Shown: piece after piece, positions 35,640 to 50,000 of the stretch
Position numbering within the stretch: position 1 is the stretch's first letter
Layout: every line of letters begins with the position of its first letter
NCBI RefSeq assembly: GCF_041146395.1
Contig: NC_091001.1
Coordinates: 103,190,965-103,254,964 of the forward strand
From: Eulemur rufifrons
Taxonomy: Eukaryota; Chordata; Mammalia; Primates; Lemuridae
Direction of reading: 5' to 3'
Length of the DNA: 64,000 bases
Program-made: the position numbers and the translations under genes
The notes under the pieces: generated by a model
Seen by the model: only the letters and a program-made list of their open reading frames with translations
Database searches by the model: none
Told to the model about the DNA's origin: nothing

Positions 35640-36120
35640 CTGATCTCTTTTCTAACTTATTATTGATTTACGAGTCTGGAACTAAACAAATGACTTAATT
35701 TCTATAAATTCTCTCATTTATAAAACTCAGATCATATTACTTATTCTTTCTGTACAATACATAGCCTTTGACAGGAATCTACCCATGGAATGGTTTAGGC
35801 CTAACTAATAAGGAACTTGTTTTTAAACTCATTCTATATCAATAATATAAGACGAAACTTAAATAGGGTTCGTTGGATTTTCTGAAGGCTGCTGTGAAAA
35901 CAATCCTGTAGATGTGACCTATTTTTTGCACCTGGAGAAAATGAAGTTTCAATTGTCCTAATGTTTGTGATTATGGGAACTGAGGGAGTGGAATAGAAAT
36001 TACTTGATTGATCTTCATGGGACTAACATTAGAGGTAATACACATGAAATGTCTAGCACAGCTCCTGGCATATAGCAAGCATGATTACTAGTAGCTAAGA
36101 TCATTAATATTTTAGACAAG
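35640..36120 (+). repeat. MIR fragments
   Basis: Two MIR-like pieces at about 35640-35780 ('aaacaaatgacttaatttctataaattctctcatttataaaactcag') and 36030-36120 ('atgaaatgtctagcacagctcctggcatatagcaagcatg'). Confidence 0.5.
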
Positions 36121-36654
36121 AGTTTTCTCATCCTTTGTAGGTATAAATAAAATGATTACCAATAGGATCTCCTGCCTTAAGGGATCTCACCTATAAAGCA
36201 TTGTTATTTATAGCAGTTTTGAATTTTACTTTATTTAAAAAATATATTTTGGTCAATTTTCCTATTTTACTATAGGAACGACATCTTAACATCATAGCAA
36301 CAGAAGGGAGAAAACTCTTGCTTTTGCAAATCTTTCTAGTTTTTGACTCAAACTGATTTTATGGTAGGATTCTTAGCTATGGCTAACACATTCTTATGTG
36401 TCTTCGAAAACTGCTTGGGAATTTGTTAAAACTTGGATGTAAAGTTCCTTTGCTTAACAGCTTTTTCTTACAAAGACAGTAAACCAAGGAGAAAAGTTTA
36501 AATTGGGATAGAATTATGAACATAACCGAGATTATACTTGAAATGCAATTAAACTGACAAAATACTAATCTTCAGGCATAGAAAAATACTGCATATTGGT
36601 AAATTTGAAAGAAAGCATAAAATATTGTTAGATTAAAATATATAAAATAGATTC

Positions 36655-36990
36655 TTCAGTTTAATAAATATTCCTTGAGGATTTCTTATACACAAGGCAT
36701 TTTTCTAAGTACTGTGGGCATTGCAAAGATGGACGGACAAGACATGGTTTTAATCTAACTAGAGAGAAAACCACATTCATAGGTAATACAGAACAGAGTG
36801 GACGAACAGAATGCTATGGAGCTGCAGAAATTTTAGAGACTGATACTAGTTGGAAAGGGGGATTTATATGAAACACACAATACTTCAGCTAAATCTTAAA
36901 AGATTTTTAAAAATTATAGATTAGAGTGGCAGAAAATTCTATTCAGAACAGCACAAAGATGAGCAATTTAGCTAGAGATTTATAAATTTG
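36655..36990 (-). repeat. L2 fragment, reversed
   Basis: 'tctaagtactgtgggcattgcaaagatggacggacaagacatgg', 'gaatgctatggagctgcag' and 'aaatcttaaaagatttttaaa' follow reversed L2. Confidence 0.6.
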
Positions 36991-36999
36991 TTAATGATG

Positions 37000-38430
37000 T
37001 ATTTTTCATTTTATTACTTTTTATATAAAATTATGGGAGATTATGGATCAAAAAGAAAATATATAGAAGAACTTAATTCTCTTTTTATGGCTAAAAAAGC
37101 ATTCTTTACTCTATATTTGAACTTACATTGAAGTCTTTTTTAATTGTGAGAATTTGATTTGTGTTCAATAAATCAGAAGATTAAAAGAGACTTTCTGGGA
37201 TAGGAAGCAGTATACAGAATTCCAGCATTTAGAACAAGTTAATTTCTACTACTTCACAGATTATAGCTTCAATAAAGAATAATGAATGTGTTCATTTTCT
37301 AGTGATTCATATGCCTTTGGAAAAATTCTTTCTGAATCTCTTCCTTTCTCTCTATCCTCATATAGTTTCTTCAAAGGTTTTACCTTTACTTTTCCATAAT
37401 GTTCTTCCTTTCCCAGATAATATTCCTTTTATAAAATACCCCATAGAGCTATTGTCTGCTTTCTCATCTACTTTTTATAATGCTCCTGATGGTAAATGTT
37501 TATCCATGGAATTATAAACTTTTAGATCTGAAAGAGACCTCATGATCAATACCTCCATAGTAGTATACAATTTATTACCCTCAACTGCCCTTGTACATTT
37601 TACTGATCTGTCTCCTTTACTCAACTATGAGGTCACTGATAAGATAGTAAGAATTTAAATTTTTGGCTCTGAATTATCTTCCCTCCTAGGCATTCAAGAA
37701 TTCTTTGAAGAATGCAGGGTTAATGTTTATTTCAGACGTTTGTCTTTAGAATATCTTTTTTTCTTTGTTGTTCCATTATAAGAATGCAGAAAATTTAACT
37801 ACATTTTTAAGCTACTCCTGATTTCCCTTCCATTATTATCCTGTTTGCTCACATAATTGTAGATAATTTATCATTATCATCCCAGTGTGCATTTGTATTT
37901 TTTTTTAAGTTTACAGTGCTTTCTATATTTTGCCTCATTAAATCCTCTCACTGATCCATTATTATTCCCCATTTTCAAATAATAAAACTAATATTTAGGT
38001 TAAGTAGGTAGAGAAGTGGATATAACTAGTAGTATGATTTAGCCAGACAAATTTAAAATAGAGAGAGAGAGTCAAGGAAGTCAAGGATATACGCAAAGAG
38101 TGATTATTAGGTTTAATTATATAATCTAAGTTGGGTGAGGGAGAGTAATGACATCAAGAAAGGATGAGGGACAATGAAAGAGTGGTAAAATGACTTGGAC
38201 TTCCCAGAGGGATCCCAGGATTATCAGGTTTAGAATAAGGGAAATACATTTATATGTACTGTAGTCACTGATAGGCTTTCTCTTATTTGCTATCTTATTT
38301 TATCTCTTCCTTATATTATGTTTCTTGGTTTGCCTACATTTAACTCATTTCCTGACTTGTCCTGGATGACAATGTCTTCCATTTTTTTCCCTTTTCTAGT
38401 GTTTCAGAAATTCCAAGACCTACTTCTATT
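37000..38430. other. Unclassified intergenic DNA with a possible MIR
   Basis: 37,900-38,040 ('ttgcctcattaaatcctctcactgatcc') may be a reversed MIR. Nothing else recognised. Confidence 0.35.
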
Positions 38431-38618
38431 AGTGCAATGGCTCTCAATTGTAGTAACTCATCAGAACCACATTAGAACTTTGAAAAATACTGCTTCTATG
38501 ATCAAAGGCCAGATCTACTGAATTGCAATCTTTCTTACTGGGGCCCAGACATTTGTATTTTTATGAAATATCATAGATGGTTAAGATGTACAACCAGTGC
38601 TGAGATCAGTATGTTAGT
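38431..38618 (+). repeat. MER5A/B (hAT-Charlie)
   Basis: 'agtgcaatggctctcaattgtagtaactcatcagaaccacattagaac' through 'tactggggcccagacatttgtatttttatg' and 'accagtgctgagatc' follow MER5. Confidence 0.78.
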
Positions 38619-39129
38619 GCTACCTTTAAAATTTCAGCACATATATAAACATATATTTTCCTATTAACATAGGTAATTAGACAATACACATAAAACTTCC
38701 CACTTTTATTCATTCAGATAAGATGAAACTCTTAGGATACCTTTTCTTTGCTCTTCTCCTTCTGCCTCCACAACAATCTTGAATCATCTGGAATTTTTCA
38801 GAGTTTTTATTTTTTAATATATGCTTATTCTGTTTCTAGAACTGATTTCTTAACAATTACATACGTACATATGTATTTTTCTTAATTATATTTTACTTGA
38901 TAAGCACATTATCAATCATTACTTGGATGAAACTATACATTTTCGTTGTTTCTTTGCTCATTATTGCATTTTTCTTTCTCTCAATCTTTATTCTGCTTTT
39001 TTTTATGTTTTGCAGAATTATGTTCTCTAGAAATATTTTTTTCAGAAAGGATAAATAGAAGGTAATGCATTACTGTTGTTTTAGCTGCCTAGTATCTCTT
39101 CTAACTTCTTCTGGCAATAACACAGTTTC

Positions 39130-39690
39130 CTTTAGAGAATGTTCCTCCAACTCTATCTTTTGATGTGAGCCCCTGTGGAGCTGCTAGTCACAATAGTCTA
39201 TGCCTTTGACCACAGATATGGGTACCTGATCTATGTCTGGATAGTCATAGTACAACATTGCCCCAAGCACAAGGCACAAAGGTTTTTTTTTGTTTTTGTT
39301 TTTGTTTTTGCAAGATATGAGTGTTTGATTAAAGTTAGATCAGAGTCTTTCCAGGAGACTTATATATACTGATGTAATTCTTTTGTTTTTACTAGTGGAA
39401 TGATATAAAATCAGAGTAGTTTGAATCACGTTGTCCCCTTTTTCTGTGACATGGAGGAAGGATGTATTCAGTAGGAGAGAGAATAATGCCATGACACAGA
39501 AAAAAGTAGATCTGGAAGAGAGAGGGGGAGAACACTGACTGATGATATAGTTGAGACTCTAGTTGCAGTCATGCCTGAGGCCCATCCACCCTTTTCTTTC
39601 CAGTTTTATGAGCCAGTAGAGTCCCTCTTCTGTTTAAACTTGTTTGAGTTAGACTTATTTCACTTACAGCTGAAAGCATCCTAACCAAGG
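39130..39690 (+). repeat. Old interspersed repeat of uncertain family
   Basis: 'gagctgctagtcacaatagtctatgcctttgaccacagatatgg' and, near the end, 'atgagccagtagagtccctcttctgtttaaacttgtttgagttagacttatttcacttacagctgaaagcatcctaacc' have the look of a common mammalian LTR or LINE 3' end. I cannot name the family. A (TTTTTG)n run lies at 39283-39310. Confidence 0.4.
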
Positions 39691-42430
39691 CAGGTAGAAA
39701 ATTTTCTTAATCCTCACATATTGAGAATTATCTTTATCTTGTCCTCATACTTAAATGATAGTTTATCTGAGCAAAGAATTTTATGTTTAGAATCTTATTT
39801 CTTTAGCCATCTGTAGTCATTTATTCATTCCTCTCTTCCTACTGAGAATTGAGATTTTTTCTACTCTCTTATCCACTCTTTTCCTCAAAGCACACATAAT
39901 TTTTTTATTAGAGTTCAAATGTTTCCCCAGGTGTGTGTCTTTTTAAATATTGGCTTCTAGCATTTTCATGGTTCTTCAAAATCAAAATGTGTTCAGTACT
40001 GTGTCTAACTCCTAATAGGAACTCAATAGATTTTTGAGGTATAAATAAGAGATTTGAGTTTATTCCCTGCTTGAATTTTCTTGTATTATATATTCCTTTA
40101 TTTTTGATGTTTTGCAATATGTTCTAGAAGTATTCCTTGACCTTCCAAATCCCTAATTAGGCTTTAAATTGTGTCCATATTACCATTCAGTGTCTCTCTC
40201 TCTCTCTCCCCCTTTATCTCTCTCTCTATATATATGTAAATATTTGCCTTCATGTTCTATCTTCCTTAAAACATTTTCTTGTACCATTTTCATAGTTCCC
40301 TTTTTTTATTTTATGGTTGCAATATTCTGTAGAATCCTTCAGGGAGTGCTATTTTTATTTTCAAAGTTTACTTTTGTTGTCTCTATTTCCTTGGTGGTTA
40401 ATTGTCCTGCTTCCCCTAAGCAAGTAGTTAGCACAATTCTTTGTTTTCAGACTGTTGTTTTTCCCCAAATGTCTGATAATTCAATTCTTGGTGGTATGAT
40501 CATACTGGTGACAGAAAGACTGGTTTGGTGAGTACCAATAGCCACTGTCGGTTTTCTTAGCTGTTAGAAAAGCTGCTTTGGATTTTCCTTAGCAGGCCTC
40601 CCTACTAACCCTGATTGATTATTGCAGAGCTCTGTGGCTGCAAGTGAAGTCATGCCAACATTCAGGCTTCCATCAAAGTTGTGCCAGAAAGGAACAAGTT
40701 GTCCAACTGTCGAGTCCCCTAGATGGAGCACAGAGGAAATGCCATAACTTGAAGGTAAAGTGCTGTAGGGAGTTTCACTACCATGCTGAGCCAACCCTGA
40801 TGACTTTTTCTTTATTTGTTCATTTTATTTAATGTCTGTTGAGGAGACCAATAGTACCTGAGAACATTGCCCACTTTTCTGTTTTGTCCAATTCTCAAAT
40901 TACGAGCATTCTCTTCTCCAGCCCACAAGTTCCCCAATTTACTTTGAAGGTTATTTCTATCAATTGTTCAATGTTCAAACATCAGGAAATGTGCCCATTC
41001 TATCTTTCTATCATCTTCATAGCATTTTCAGAGGGAGGAGAAATAGAGTGTGGGCACAGCCCACCATATTAAATTAGAAGTTATATGTAATTATTTTTAT
41101 TGTTATTATTAATGTTTGTTTCTACTACATAAAACACTGACAATAAACTAGTTGAGTTTGCGATTTAGATTTCACCCAGGCAGTTAAGTTCCATTTCTTC
41201 TTCAAGAATGCTGAGTATCTGTATCTGCCACAGTATCCATGATATTTTTTTCTTCAGTATATGATACTACTAGTACTGTTGGTAAAGGGCAGACAGAAAC
41301 TAAAAGGAGTCTTTTAAATTTAGATATCCTGGCCAGAGAGAGGGAAACCTAATTTTCAAATGTTCCTGTGAAAAGGTAGAAGCCTACTGGCTCCTCTCAG
41401 AACATTACTTCATGGATCTGTTCTATAAGTTTTCAAAGACTCCAGATATTTCTGCTCTATTGTCCTCTATGACTTTTAGACCCTAACTTTATCTTCAACT
41501 TTCCTGATACCACTTATTTTTTTTTCTTGGAGTAGAGGGATATGCTTCTATGCTCAGTGATAGATTCTGATTTTCTAAAACTCCTCTTATTTTGCCTATT
41601 TTATTTTAAATTCTTTGAGATAAATGGTTATTTTTGTCTTTGTTAAGTGGCACAAAATTTTGTACTAGACACTCTTGATGGGCTAAAACAAGTGTCTTTC
41701 CAGCTTCATTTTTATTTGTCCTAACGATTCCCCAGCTTCCTTAAAATTGGGGGTAGGCTGAACCGGTGATTTTTCTGTCCAGTTAGCTGAGAATTCTGCT
41801 TCTCTCTTCTAGAAAATCTTTTGATTTTCTGATAAAAGAAATAATATCTCTGGAATTGCTCTTTCCTTATTGTTCCTTCTGACGACATCACCTGGACCTA
41901 TAGCAGCCACCTTGGGACCATGGGACAACAAAGCGACACACTACAGATGGAGGATTAGAAAGACATTATGGAGGTGCTGTGTCATGTTGGATGATAATTA
42001 TCACTATTATTATTCACATGTATTATTTATGTTAAGAATGGTGCCTCCTAATGTTCCTGTCTTTGTGACATTTAATCATGTTTAAAATGAATAGTTTTTA
42101 AGTGATGCAAGTGGCCATTGTATAAAGATTTAAGAGAGACTGGGAAAATTATTTAATTTTATTTGTAATATTCAACTTAAAATCTATGTGAATAAATGGT
42201 TTTGGTTTATATTTTTCACCTTAATTCCAAACTGTATAATGCAATTCATCAATTGCAAATATTTAACACATTTAGTTTCATATTTCAGGATTATACTTTA
42301 ACTTCTTAATATATTTACTTAAAATTTGGTAACTTATGTGCCAACCACTGACTTAAATTGTTTATATATGGAATATAGTATTTTATAAGTTCAAGGCAAT
42401 CGTCAAATATGGCTGGTGGAAAGCATTGCT
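39690..42430. other. Unclassified intergenic DNA
   Basis: Contains (TC)n/(TA)n at 40191-40236. A moderately GC-richer part at 40,500-40,800 has no recognised motif. Open frames are short and mutually overlapping on both strands. Confidence 0.4.
40191..40236 (+). repeat. (TC)n-(TA)n microsatellite
   Basis: TC units interrupted by ccccttta, then TC and TA units. Confidence 0.82.
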
Positions 42431-42635
42431 GACTCAGAGTTTGAATATGGGTGTAAATCAGAAATTAGGTATTATGATCTGTTATTCAGAGTGAGTGACT
42501 TCAAATATTTGAGCTTGAGTTTTTCTTATCTGTAAAATTGAGACAATACTTATTTAACAGCAATGGTGTGAGCATTAATTTAGTTAATATAGGCATGTTT
42601 TCATGCCACAGTGCTTGACAGACAAAACTTAGACT
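42430..42635 (+). repeat. MIR
   Basis: 'gagcttgagtttttcttatctgtaaaattgagacaatacttatttaac' and 'tgccacagtgcttgacag' follow MIR. Confidence 0.7.
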
Positions 42636-42639
42636 GTCT

Positions 42640-43620
42640 TCACTGAAAAATGAAAACCAATGAGAGACATAGTGAAACATCTTTCTGAATAAATTTAATC
42701 TTTTTCAGGAGACAAATGTCAGAATGGACACATTAAGCAATATGAAGTATAAGGTAAAGTTAATACAATATAGCTTGCTTGGAACTTTATTTTCTCAAAC
42801 TGTACTTAGAAATTATCCATAAATTCTCCTATTAACAAAATAGTATATCTTACATAAAACAGAACAAAACTGGTTCAGTTATTTAGATAATTAAGCCCAG
42901 AAAATATTGGGATATATAGGATCATCTACAGTGAATACGTGCTAGCTCTATGGTACTTTATATTAGTGAATTAAATCTACATCAGGTTAAAATAACATTT
43001 AACATGGAATTTCCATGATGTCAAGCATTTGACAATTATAAAAACAAATTAAAGAAAAAAAGAGATCCATTTGTTTACTTGCTTTAAATATATTTAGTTG
43101 AGTGAATCTTTTAATTTTTTCTATTTTTTATTTTTTTAGTTTAAAAAATGTGTTTGAAATACCAGCAGCAAACCATAGAGAAAAAATAAGATGAAAAATG
43201 GTGGAATTTTTAAAAAGACAATGCATTACATATAAGGTTAGCACTTTCTTCTATGGGAAAACCATGGCAAGTGTCTACTCTTGACTTTGAAATAATTTCT
43301 TTGCAGAGAAAGTGATCATAAATGGATCTATTGAGCAAACATAGTGATAGACTATGTTTGCTCTTCAGAGTTTTAAATTTTTCTAAGAACCGTATACAAC
43401 CCTTTTAGAAATAGTTTTATATGTGAACATGAGAGCTAGTTGATTCTCTGATTCTGTGGTATAAAGTAAGGGACTGCATTTATAAAGCAATAATAAATGA
43501 GCTACTTTGCCTTGGTAACAAAGCCTAGGTCTCCTTTAATCTAAGATGGTATTTCTCTGTTTTGCTTAATCACTTTTTTTTCACACCACTTTTCATGAGA
43601 AATTTAGACTAATAGTGTCT
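42640..43620. other. Unclassified AT-rich intergenic DNA with a perfect short hairpin
   Basis: Nothing recognised except the 12-base inverted repeat at 43333-43363. Confidence 0.45.
43333..43363. repeat. Perfect 12-bp inverted repeat, 7-base loop
   Basis: GAGCAAACATAG (43333-43344) pairs exactly with CTATGTTTGCTC (43352-43363) across tgataga. The pairing does not extend further. Confidence 0.9.
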
Positions 43621-43627
43621 TAGAATA

Positions 43628-43850
43628 GAGCCTCAAAGTATAGTGATTAAAAACACAGTCTTTGGAGCTAAGTGGCCTGGGTTTGAATGGTGGCTCCTCT
43701 ACTAACTACTTATGTGATCTTATTCATATTACTGAGGCTCGGTTTCCCCATCTGTAAAATAGAAATCATAAGAAAGTTTTTTGTAAAGATTAAGTTGCCT
43801 ATGTTAATAAAGTTCCTGGCACATTGTAAGAGTGTTTTAATAAAAAAATC
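43628..43850 (+). repeat. MIR, nearly complete
   Basis: 'tatagtgattaaaaacacagtctttggagctaagtggcctgggtttgaatggtggctcc' through 'ttcctggcacattgtaagagtg' is clear MIR. Confidence 0.9.
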
Positions 43851-45059
43851 AATTTACTTAGTGGTGAAATATTATCACCCTGGTGGAATCTGGAAGATTC
43901 TCCCCTGCTCCATTTGTCCTCTATCCTATATACCAGTGGGTTTCATTAATAATGATGAGAGGACAAAGTTGGATATCAGTGAACAATGTGTTGTCAGTGA
44001 ATTTTAGAGATGAAATTCAAAGCTAAAATAACAATTTTTAGCTCTGAATATATATGCAGAATTCTATCATGGCTAGACTTTTGCTATGTGAGATACACAT
44101 GGGAGTAATGTTATCCTAAGAGGTAGAAGGTTCTTAATTTTTAAAAAAATTAAATTTGTTTTAGCCTTGAATTTAGGCTTGCCAGATATTTCTTAGGCGT
44201 AATTATACTCCCAAAATGATATTAGCGATAATAAATAAATCTGCTGACCCTTTCAGGCCTTGGACATCTAGTGATACCAAAATATGGCATATTAAGGAGG
44301 TATTCATGCAAATCCTTGATTTTAAAGAGCTTAAAATGAATTATGATATATAATAGTCTCTTTTATCCTAATCTTATACTAATTTAGGTGATTAACAATA
44401 TGGGCTTTATTCCCTTGAATGGTCACATTTTAGGAGAAAACCATTTACTTAGGCCTCTATTTGTACCAGGACAGTGGGAAATACAGTGTAACACTATGGA
44501 ACTGTGACGCTAAGAATTGCCTAATATAGTATTGGGTAGGCCTTTGTGTCCTGATATTGCCCCTCCCCCAGCCTAATGGCTAAAAAGTTAATGGATTCAG
44601 GTTTCCTTCTGGTCTGTCAGATCCCAAACTTTCTGTGGTTACATCAACCACCAAATTTTGTACTGTGAAAAATTAGAGAAACACTAGGCAGGGGTGTCTA
44701 TTTACATGTGTATTCATTTTCTGTCTTTTGCCTCAGTTTGCCGGTTTGGCAGTTAGTCAAAGTGAAGTCAATCTTAAATAGTTTCTGAGTTATCATTCTC
44801 TTTATTATTTGAAGATCAACCCTTCGTGCTTTGGCTTAGCTCAACTTTGTGATGGAATTGTAATAAGTTGAACATTCTCTGAGTAACACATGCTAAATTA
44901 GTACTGAATGTTAAAAAAACAATTCCAACTTACAAAACTAGCCCGAAGGGAAGTAATGGGAAATGAAAATAGATTAATTTTGAGTCAGGAAGGAATACGC
45001 ACTGTTCTGCTCATGACACTTTAACAAGGCTGGCAAACTGACACTTCTATGCCCTCTAC

Positions 45060-45060
<1 letters not shown>
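43850..45060. other. Unclassified intergenic DNA
   Basis: No gene or repeat recognised. Confidence 0.45.
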
Positions 45061-45799
<739 letters not shown>

Positions 45800-45800
<1 letters not shown>

Positions 45801-46940
45801 AATGCATTGGAAATTTACTTCAGATTCTACTCCTATATGTAGTTTGATGTATACAAATATGTCCAAGTTACTGAAAAGAAATTATATGTAATTCTTGCTC
45901 TGTTATATGGATTTATTCTGAACCCCGTTTGTGTTTTTGTAAAGATCTGGGTTAAAAAAACTTTTCATAAATTATTATTGAATTTTTAGCTAAATAATAA
46001 AGTCAAGATTTTGATGCCTAGAGAGGGCAAACCAAATAAAATCACATTTACAGACTTTTGTGTTAATAAGACATGTCTTCCTGGCTATGCATGAAATAGA
46101 TTCACTTTTTTAAAAAATTTTTTTGCTAGCTGAAGGGATTTAAAATAAGTATTTTCTAAGCCCTATATTCAAGTTTTAGCTCTCAATCCCTTATAAGTGT
46201 TTCATATATTTCTCTGGATTTTAGGGCTTCAGCATTATATCCAATATTTGAGTATCTGACTGGTGCTGAGTATAATTGGAAGATTATTTTATTATAGTAT
46301 AATTCTTAAGTCTTGTACTTTATTTGTGAATTTCAGTTGTTCCTGCATTAAAAACAACTGATATTTTATTGATTCTTATTCAGCTTTTATCTTTCATGAT
46401 TTCTTGGTCTCATCCTATATACTCACAGAGAGCCTGCACTTCTCTGCCGTATGCTAACACACAACAAAAAGTGACACTTGGTTTTTGATCCTCCAATATT
46501 AGCTGAGCACTTCAGAAGCCTGAAAAGCTGTAGATCATTTATATAGAAGGTTTTGAACCACCTTCTAGCGTAATCTGGTGAAAATTTAAGAAAGGGAAGA
46601 ATAGTAGTCCTCTTTTGTTTTGGTTTTGGTTTACGGAATATTATAGTAATAAGGAAAGATATTTTAAATGAAGCTAAATCTTATTCCACTCAGATATTTG
46701 TTAAATATGACTTATCCTAAGTATTTCATACTATTGAAATTATTCCATTTTTCCACTTGGGCTTTGGGAAGGCCGTAGTGAAGGAAGGGACCACGGCATT
46801 TGTACCTAAATTGTCTCTTTCTAATTGAGAAAAAGAACTTCTTTGAAAAGGCAGGGTGGGTCAGTGTTCCTTGCCTAGTTACTGGCTATTACAAGGCTTA
46901 GGCTTCTTTCAGCACCAGGCCTCTTGGTAGTCATAGCCCA
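45800..46940. other. Unclassified intergenic DNA
   Basis: No gene or repeat recognised. Confidence 0.45.
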
Positions 46941-46942
46941 GA

Positions 46943-47125
46943 CCAGTGATTTTTGAAGTTGGGTAAACATAAGAATCAGCTGAGCTTTTTGAAGATGCAT
47001 AATCCTAAACCTAACTATAGAGATTCTTTATCCATTAGGTTTAGGGAGGACACCAGGCATTCGTACATATGTGTGGGTATGTGTATTTGAACAACATTTG
47101 AGGTAGTTCTGATACTTGTTTTAAA
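46943..47125 (+). repeat. MER5-like fragment
   Basis: 'ccagtgatttttgaagttgggtaaacataagaatcagctgagc' and 'aggtagttctgatac' follow MER5 loosely. Confidence 0.55.
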
Positions 47126-47614
47126 AAGGCTACAGTCTGGAATCTGGTTTAGGTTGTTAACACCAAGTGGATTTTCTTCATGCATCATGACACAAACCTG
47201 CCTGCCTGTAATACACTTCAAACACAAGCTGGTGTTTAAAACAATTCTGACTTTGTCAGCTTTCATCTTTTGACATTGCAACACTAACTTTATTTCTCAT
47301 CTCACATCTCTTGGTGTTCATATGAGCTTTTCCCAGGAGTTGGATTTTTGCTTCTTCTCTATCAACAATGCTTGATTTATCCAGTAATCTTAGTCAGGGT
47401 CTTCTATTATCTTAGGTAGGTATTTTGTACTTCACAGAAGACAATATCTACCCTGGGCTACTAGACTGGGCTGAGTTTCCCTTAGAGAGTGGTGAGTCAG
47501 ACAGCAATAATGTCTTTATAAAGTCTGGAGATTATGGATAATGTTATTATTATTATCTACCTTTTTACTCTTGCATTTTCCAAATAAGCATATATTACTT
47601 TCATGGGAATTCAA

Positions 47615-47618
<4 letters not shown>

Positions 47619-47649
<31 letters not shown>

Positions 47650-47650
47650 A
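47619..47650 (+). repeat. (CAA)n microsatellite
   Basis: About ten uninterrupted CAA units. Confidence 0.92.
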
Positions 47651-47849
47651 ATGTCCACACCCCAAAATATCACAAGAGGACCTTGTGAGAAGGCCTTTAA
47701 CATTTCTGGTTCAGTTGGTTAGGTCATTGTTGTAATGTAGCTTCTCTATTCTGAGTATCTCCTGTCCTTCAGTGCCACACAAAATTTCTTAGGACACATA
47801 ATGGATTCATTATAATAGTTTATGGCCCCGTGCTCAATTTCTTTTGACC

Positions 47850-48480
47850 CTGAAAATAAGCCTTTCTCCAGCTTTTCAGCTCTTCACTTGAACCCTAGGA
47901 CCATAATACTGACCTTTACTACAGTTTCTAAGGTGTCAATTTGCTCACATCACTTCCCACCATCCCCTTTTCCTCTCATTCTGAGCTTAAACTGCTCCAG
48001 TGGCTTCTCATTTTTCTTGAAGACTGAAGTCTTCTCATTGTCTTAAACATGTGTTTTCTCATCTTTATTTACTTCTCTGGCTTTTATTTTACACTACCAC
48101 CATTTTCTTCTTTCTCAACAGAGATTGCACATGCTCTTCCTTTTGCTTGGAACTCTTCCCCTCTCCTCTCCTTTCTTTGCCTATTTAATTCCTACTCATA
48201 TCTTTGGTTCTCATCATTTCTTGGGGCAAATGTTCCCTGACTTCTGAACAAGTAAAACCTTCCTATTTTAATTCTCATAATTACCCTGAGTCCCTACTTT
48301 ACTGACTTGTAACTTTATATTTGTGTGATTATTTTATTGGTGTCCACCAGTCCATCTGGTGGTCTAACATCTGTAAGAACAGTGATTATGTCTGTTTTTG
48401 CTCAATATTGAATCCTGGCTTCTAGCATTATGCCTGGTGCACAGCAGGTGCTCTTTTGCATTTGTCGAATGAAGGATTAC
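47850..48480 (+). repeat. L2 3' region
   Basis: 'aaactgctccagtggcttctcatttttcttgaagactgaagtc', 'agattgcacatgctcttccttttgcttggaactcttcc' and 'tagcattatgcctggtgcacagcaggtgctc' run in L2 order. The short open frames here come from the repeat. Confidence 0.78.
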
Positions 48481-49790
48481 ATTTTTTGAATTAAAGAATT
48501 AAATTGGGGAGGAGGGTTCAGAAAAAAAGAATTAAAATAAATTAAATTGAAGAATATATGTGGCAAATATGATAAAATATTAGCATGACTTTGAGCCATT
48601 CACAAAGAGAGTCACTCACCTGCCATTGCTTGTGTAGGTCACGAAGCCTAGTTTGTTGGTTAGACAGACCAGACAGACCACTAGACCAGATGTTTAACAA
48701 TAACTGAAGAAGCTTTTAAACTCAAGACATTTTTTATAAAGATGACCAAATAACTCTTTTAGAATGTAGACTTGGAATTAGCACATGGTTTATATATGTG
48801 TAGTGAAGTATGAATGCTTGTGCACTAATTCTAGAATACAAAAATTGTCAAATTAATTTATTTTTTAATTGAGCTAAATCTACTCCAATCTATCTTTTCC
48901 ATCTCTATCCACCTCAGCTGGCAGGAAATCTGATCTCAGTCAAGCTTTAACTACAAGCTCTTTCAGAGACCCCTGTGTTTGCTCTTTTGTGGCTGCAATG
49001 TCCCCACTGGTGTCTCTTCTAAGCAAGCAAGGACGTCTTGCATTTGGAAAAACCAGATATTTCTGTTTTTCTCTTTTATCTCCTTGATCTGGCTTCTTCC
49101 TTCTTTCCATACCACCAGTAGCATCTATCTCCTTTTACTATGAGAATACTTAGCACATTCCTTAAAAGTGACAGAAATACAAAAACAATTTACTTCTTGC
49201 TAGAGGTGAGGAGGTAAGGACTTCTTAGGATCTTTGGGAAAATAATATTGCTTCCTTTTCCTTGTGAAGGATTGGAGAAAGCAGATATTAATACCAATTA
49301 TTTACTTCTTAAATAACTCATTTTGTACATGTGTGCATCAATAATGACTAATAAAGATTAAGATCTCAGCCTTCATTTCCTTTGTATTACCATGGTGATA
49401 ATAGTCAATTACAAGAGTTTCTATGGGAGTAATTCTGATCTAATCTGAACACTATACAGTGTGTTAGACGCAATAGCTTTTTATATATTCATATAGGCAT
49501 ATATGAAATATATATATATATTTTATATAGTCTCGAATGGCTGCGTCTTACTTCAGGATTCTTATTACTAACTCTCTGTCCCTATCTTTACATTTACTCA
49601 AATTTAATCTTTAAGAATTGATTTTTTTAACTATTTGCTTTCTACAGGTCTTTGATTGCCTTAAAATAGATGTCTGGATTAATACGAGATAGTAAGAGGG
49701 ATACTTCTTTCTCTGTGCCCCAAATGAATTTTGGAGCCAGTCATTTTTGGACTCAAATTGCACATATACCATTTATTACAAGTGACTTTA
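48480..49790. other. Unclassified intergenic DNA
   Basis: Includes a (TA)-rich tract at 49481-49530. No gene recognised. Confidence 0.45.
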
Positions 49791-49792
49791 GG

Positions 49793-50000
49793 CCAGTGAT
49801 TCTTAATCAGGGGTGATTTTATCTGCTAGGGGACATTTGGCAGATATCCTTGATTCTCATGACTGGCGAGTGCTACAGGCATTTTGTGGGTGGAGCCCAA
49901 GGGTGCTGCTAAACATCCTACAATGCACCGGATGGCCCCTCATTCCCAATAAGGAATTATCTGGTCCAAATATCAAAAATGTGAAGATCGAGGAACCCCA
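49793..50000 (+). repeat. MER20 (hAT-Charlie), nearly full length
   Basis: 'ccagtgattcttaatcaggggtgattttatctgctaggggacatttggcag' through 'gctgctaaacatcctacaatgcaccggatggcccc' and 'gaggaacccca' matches MER20 end to end. MER20 copies act as endometrial enhancers in some placentals; no such role can be read here. Confidence 0.9.

Noticed and set aside
47619..47650. (CAA)n run as a CRISPR-like or functional tandem array
   Set aside because: Simple trinucleotide microsatellite with no spacers.
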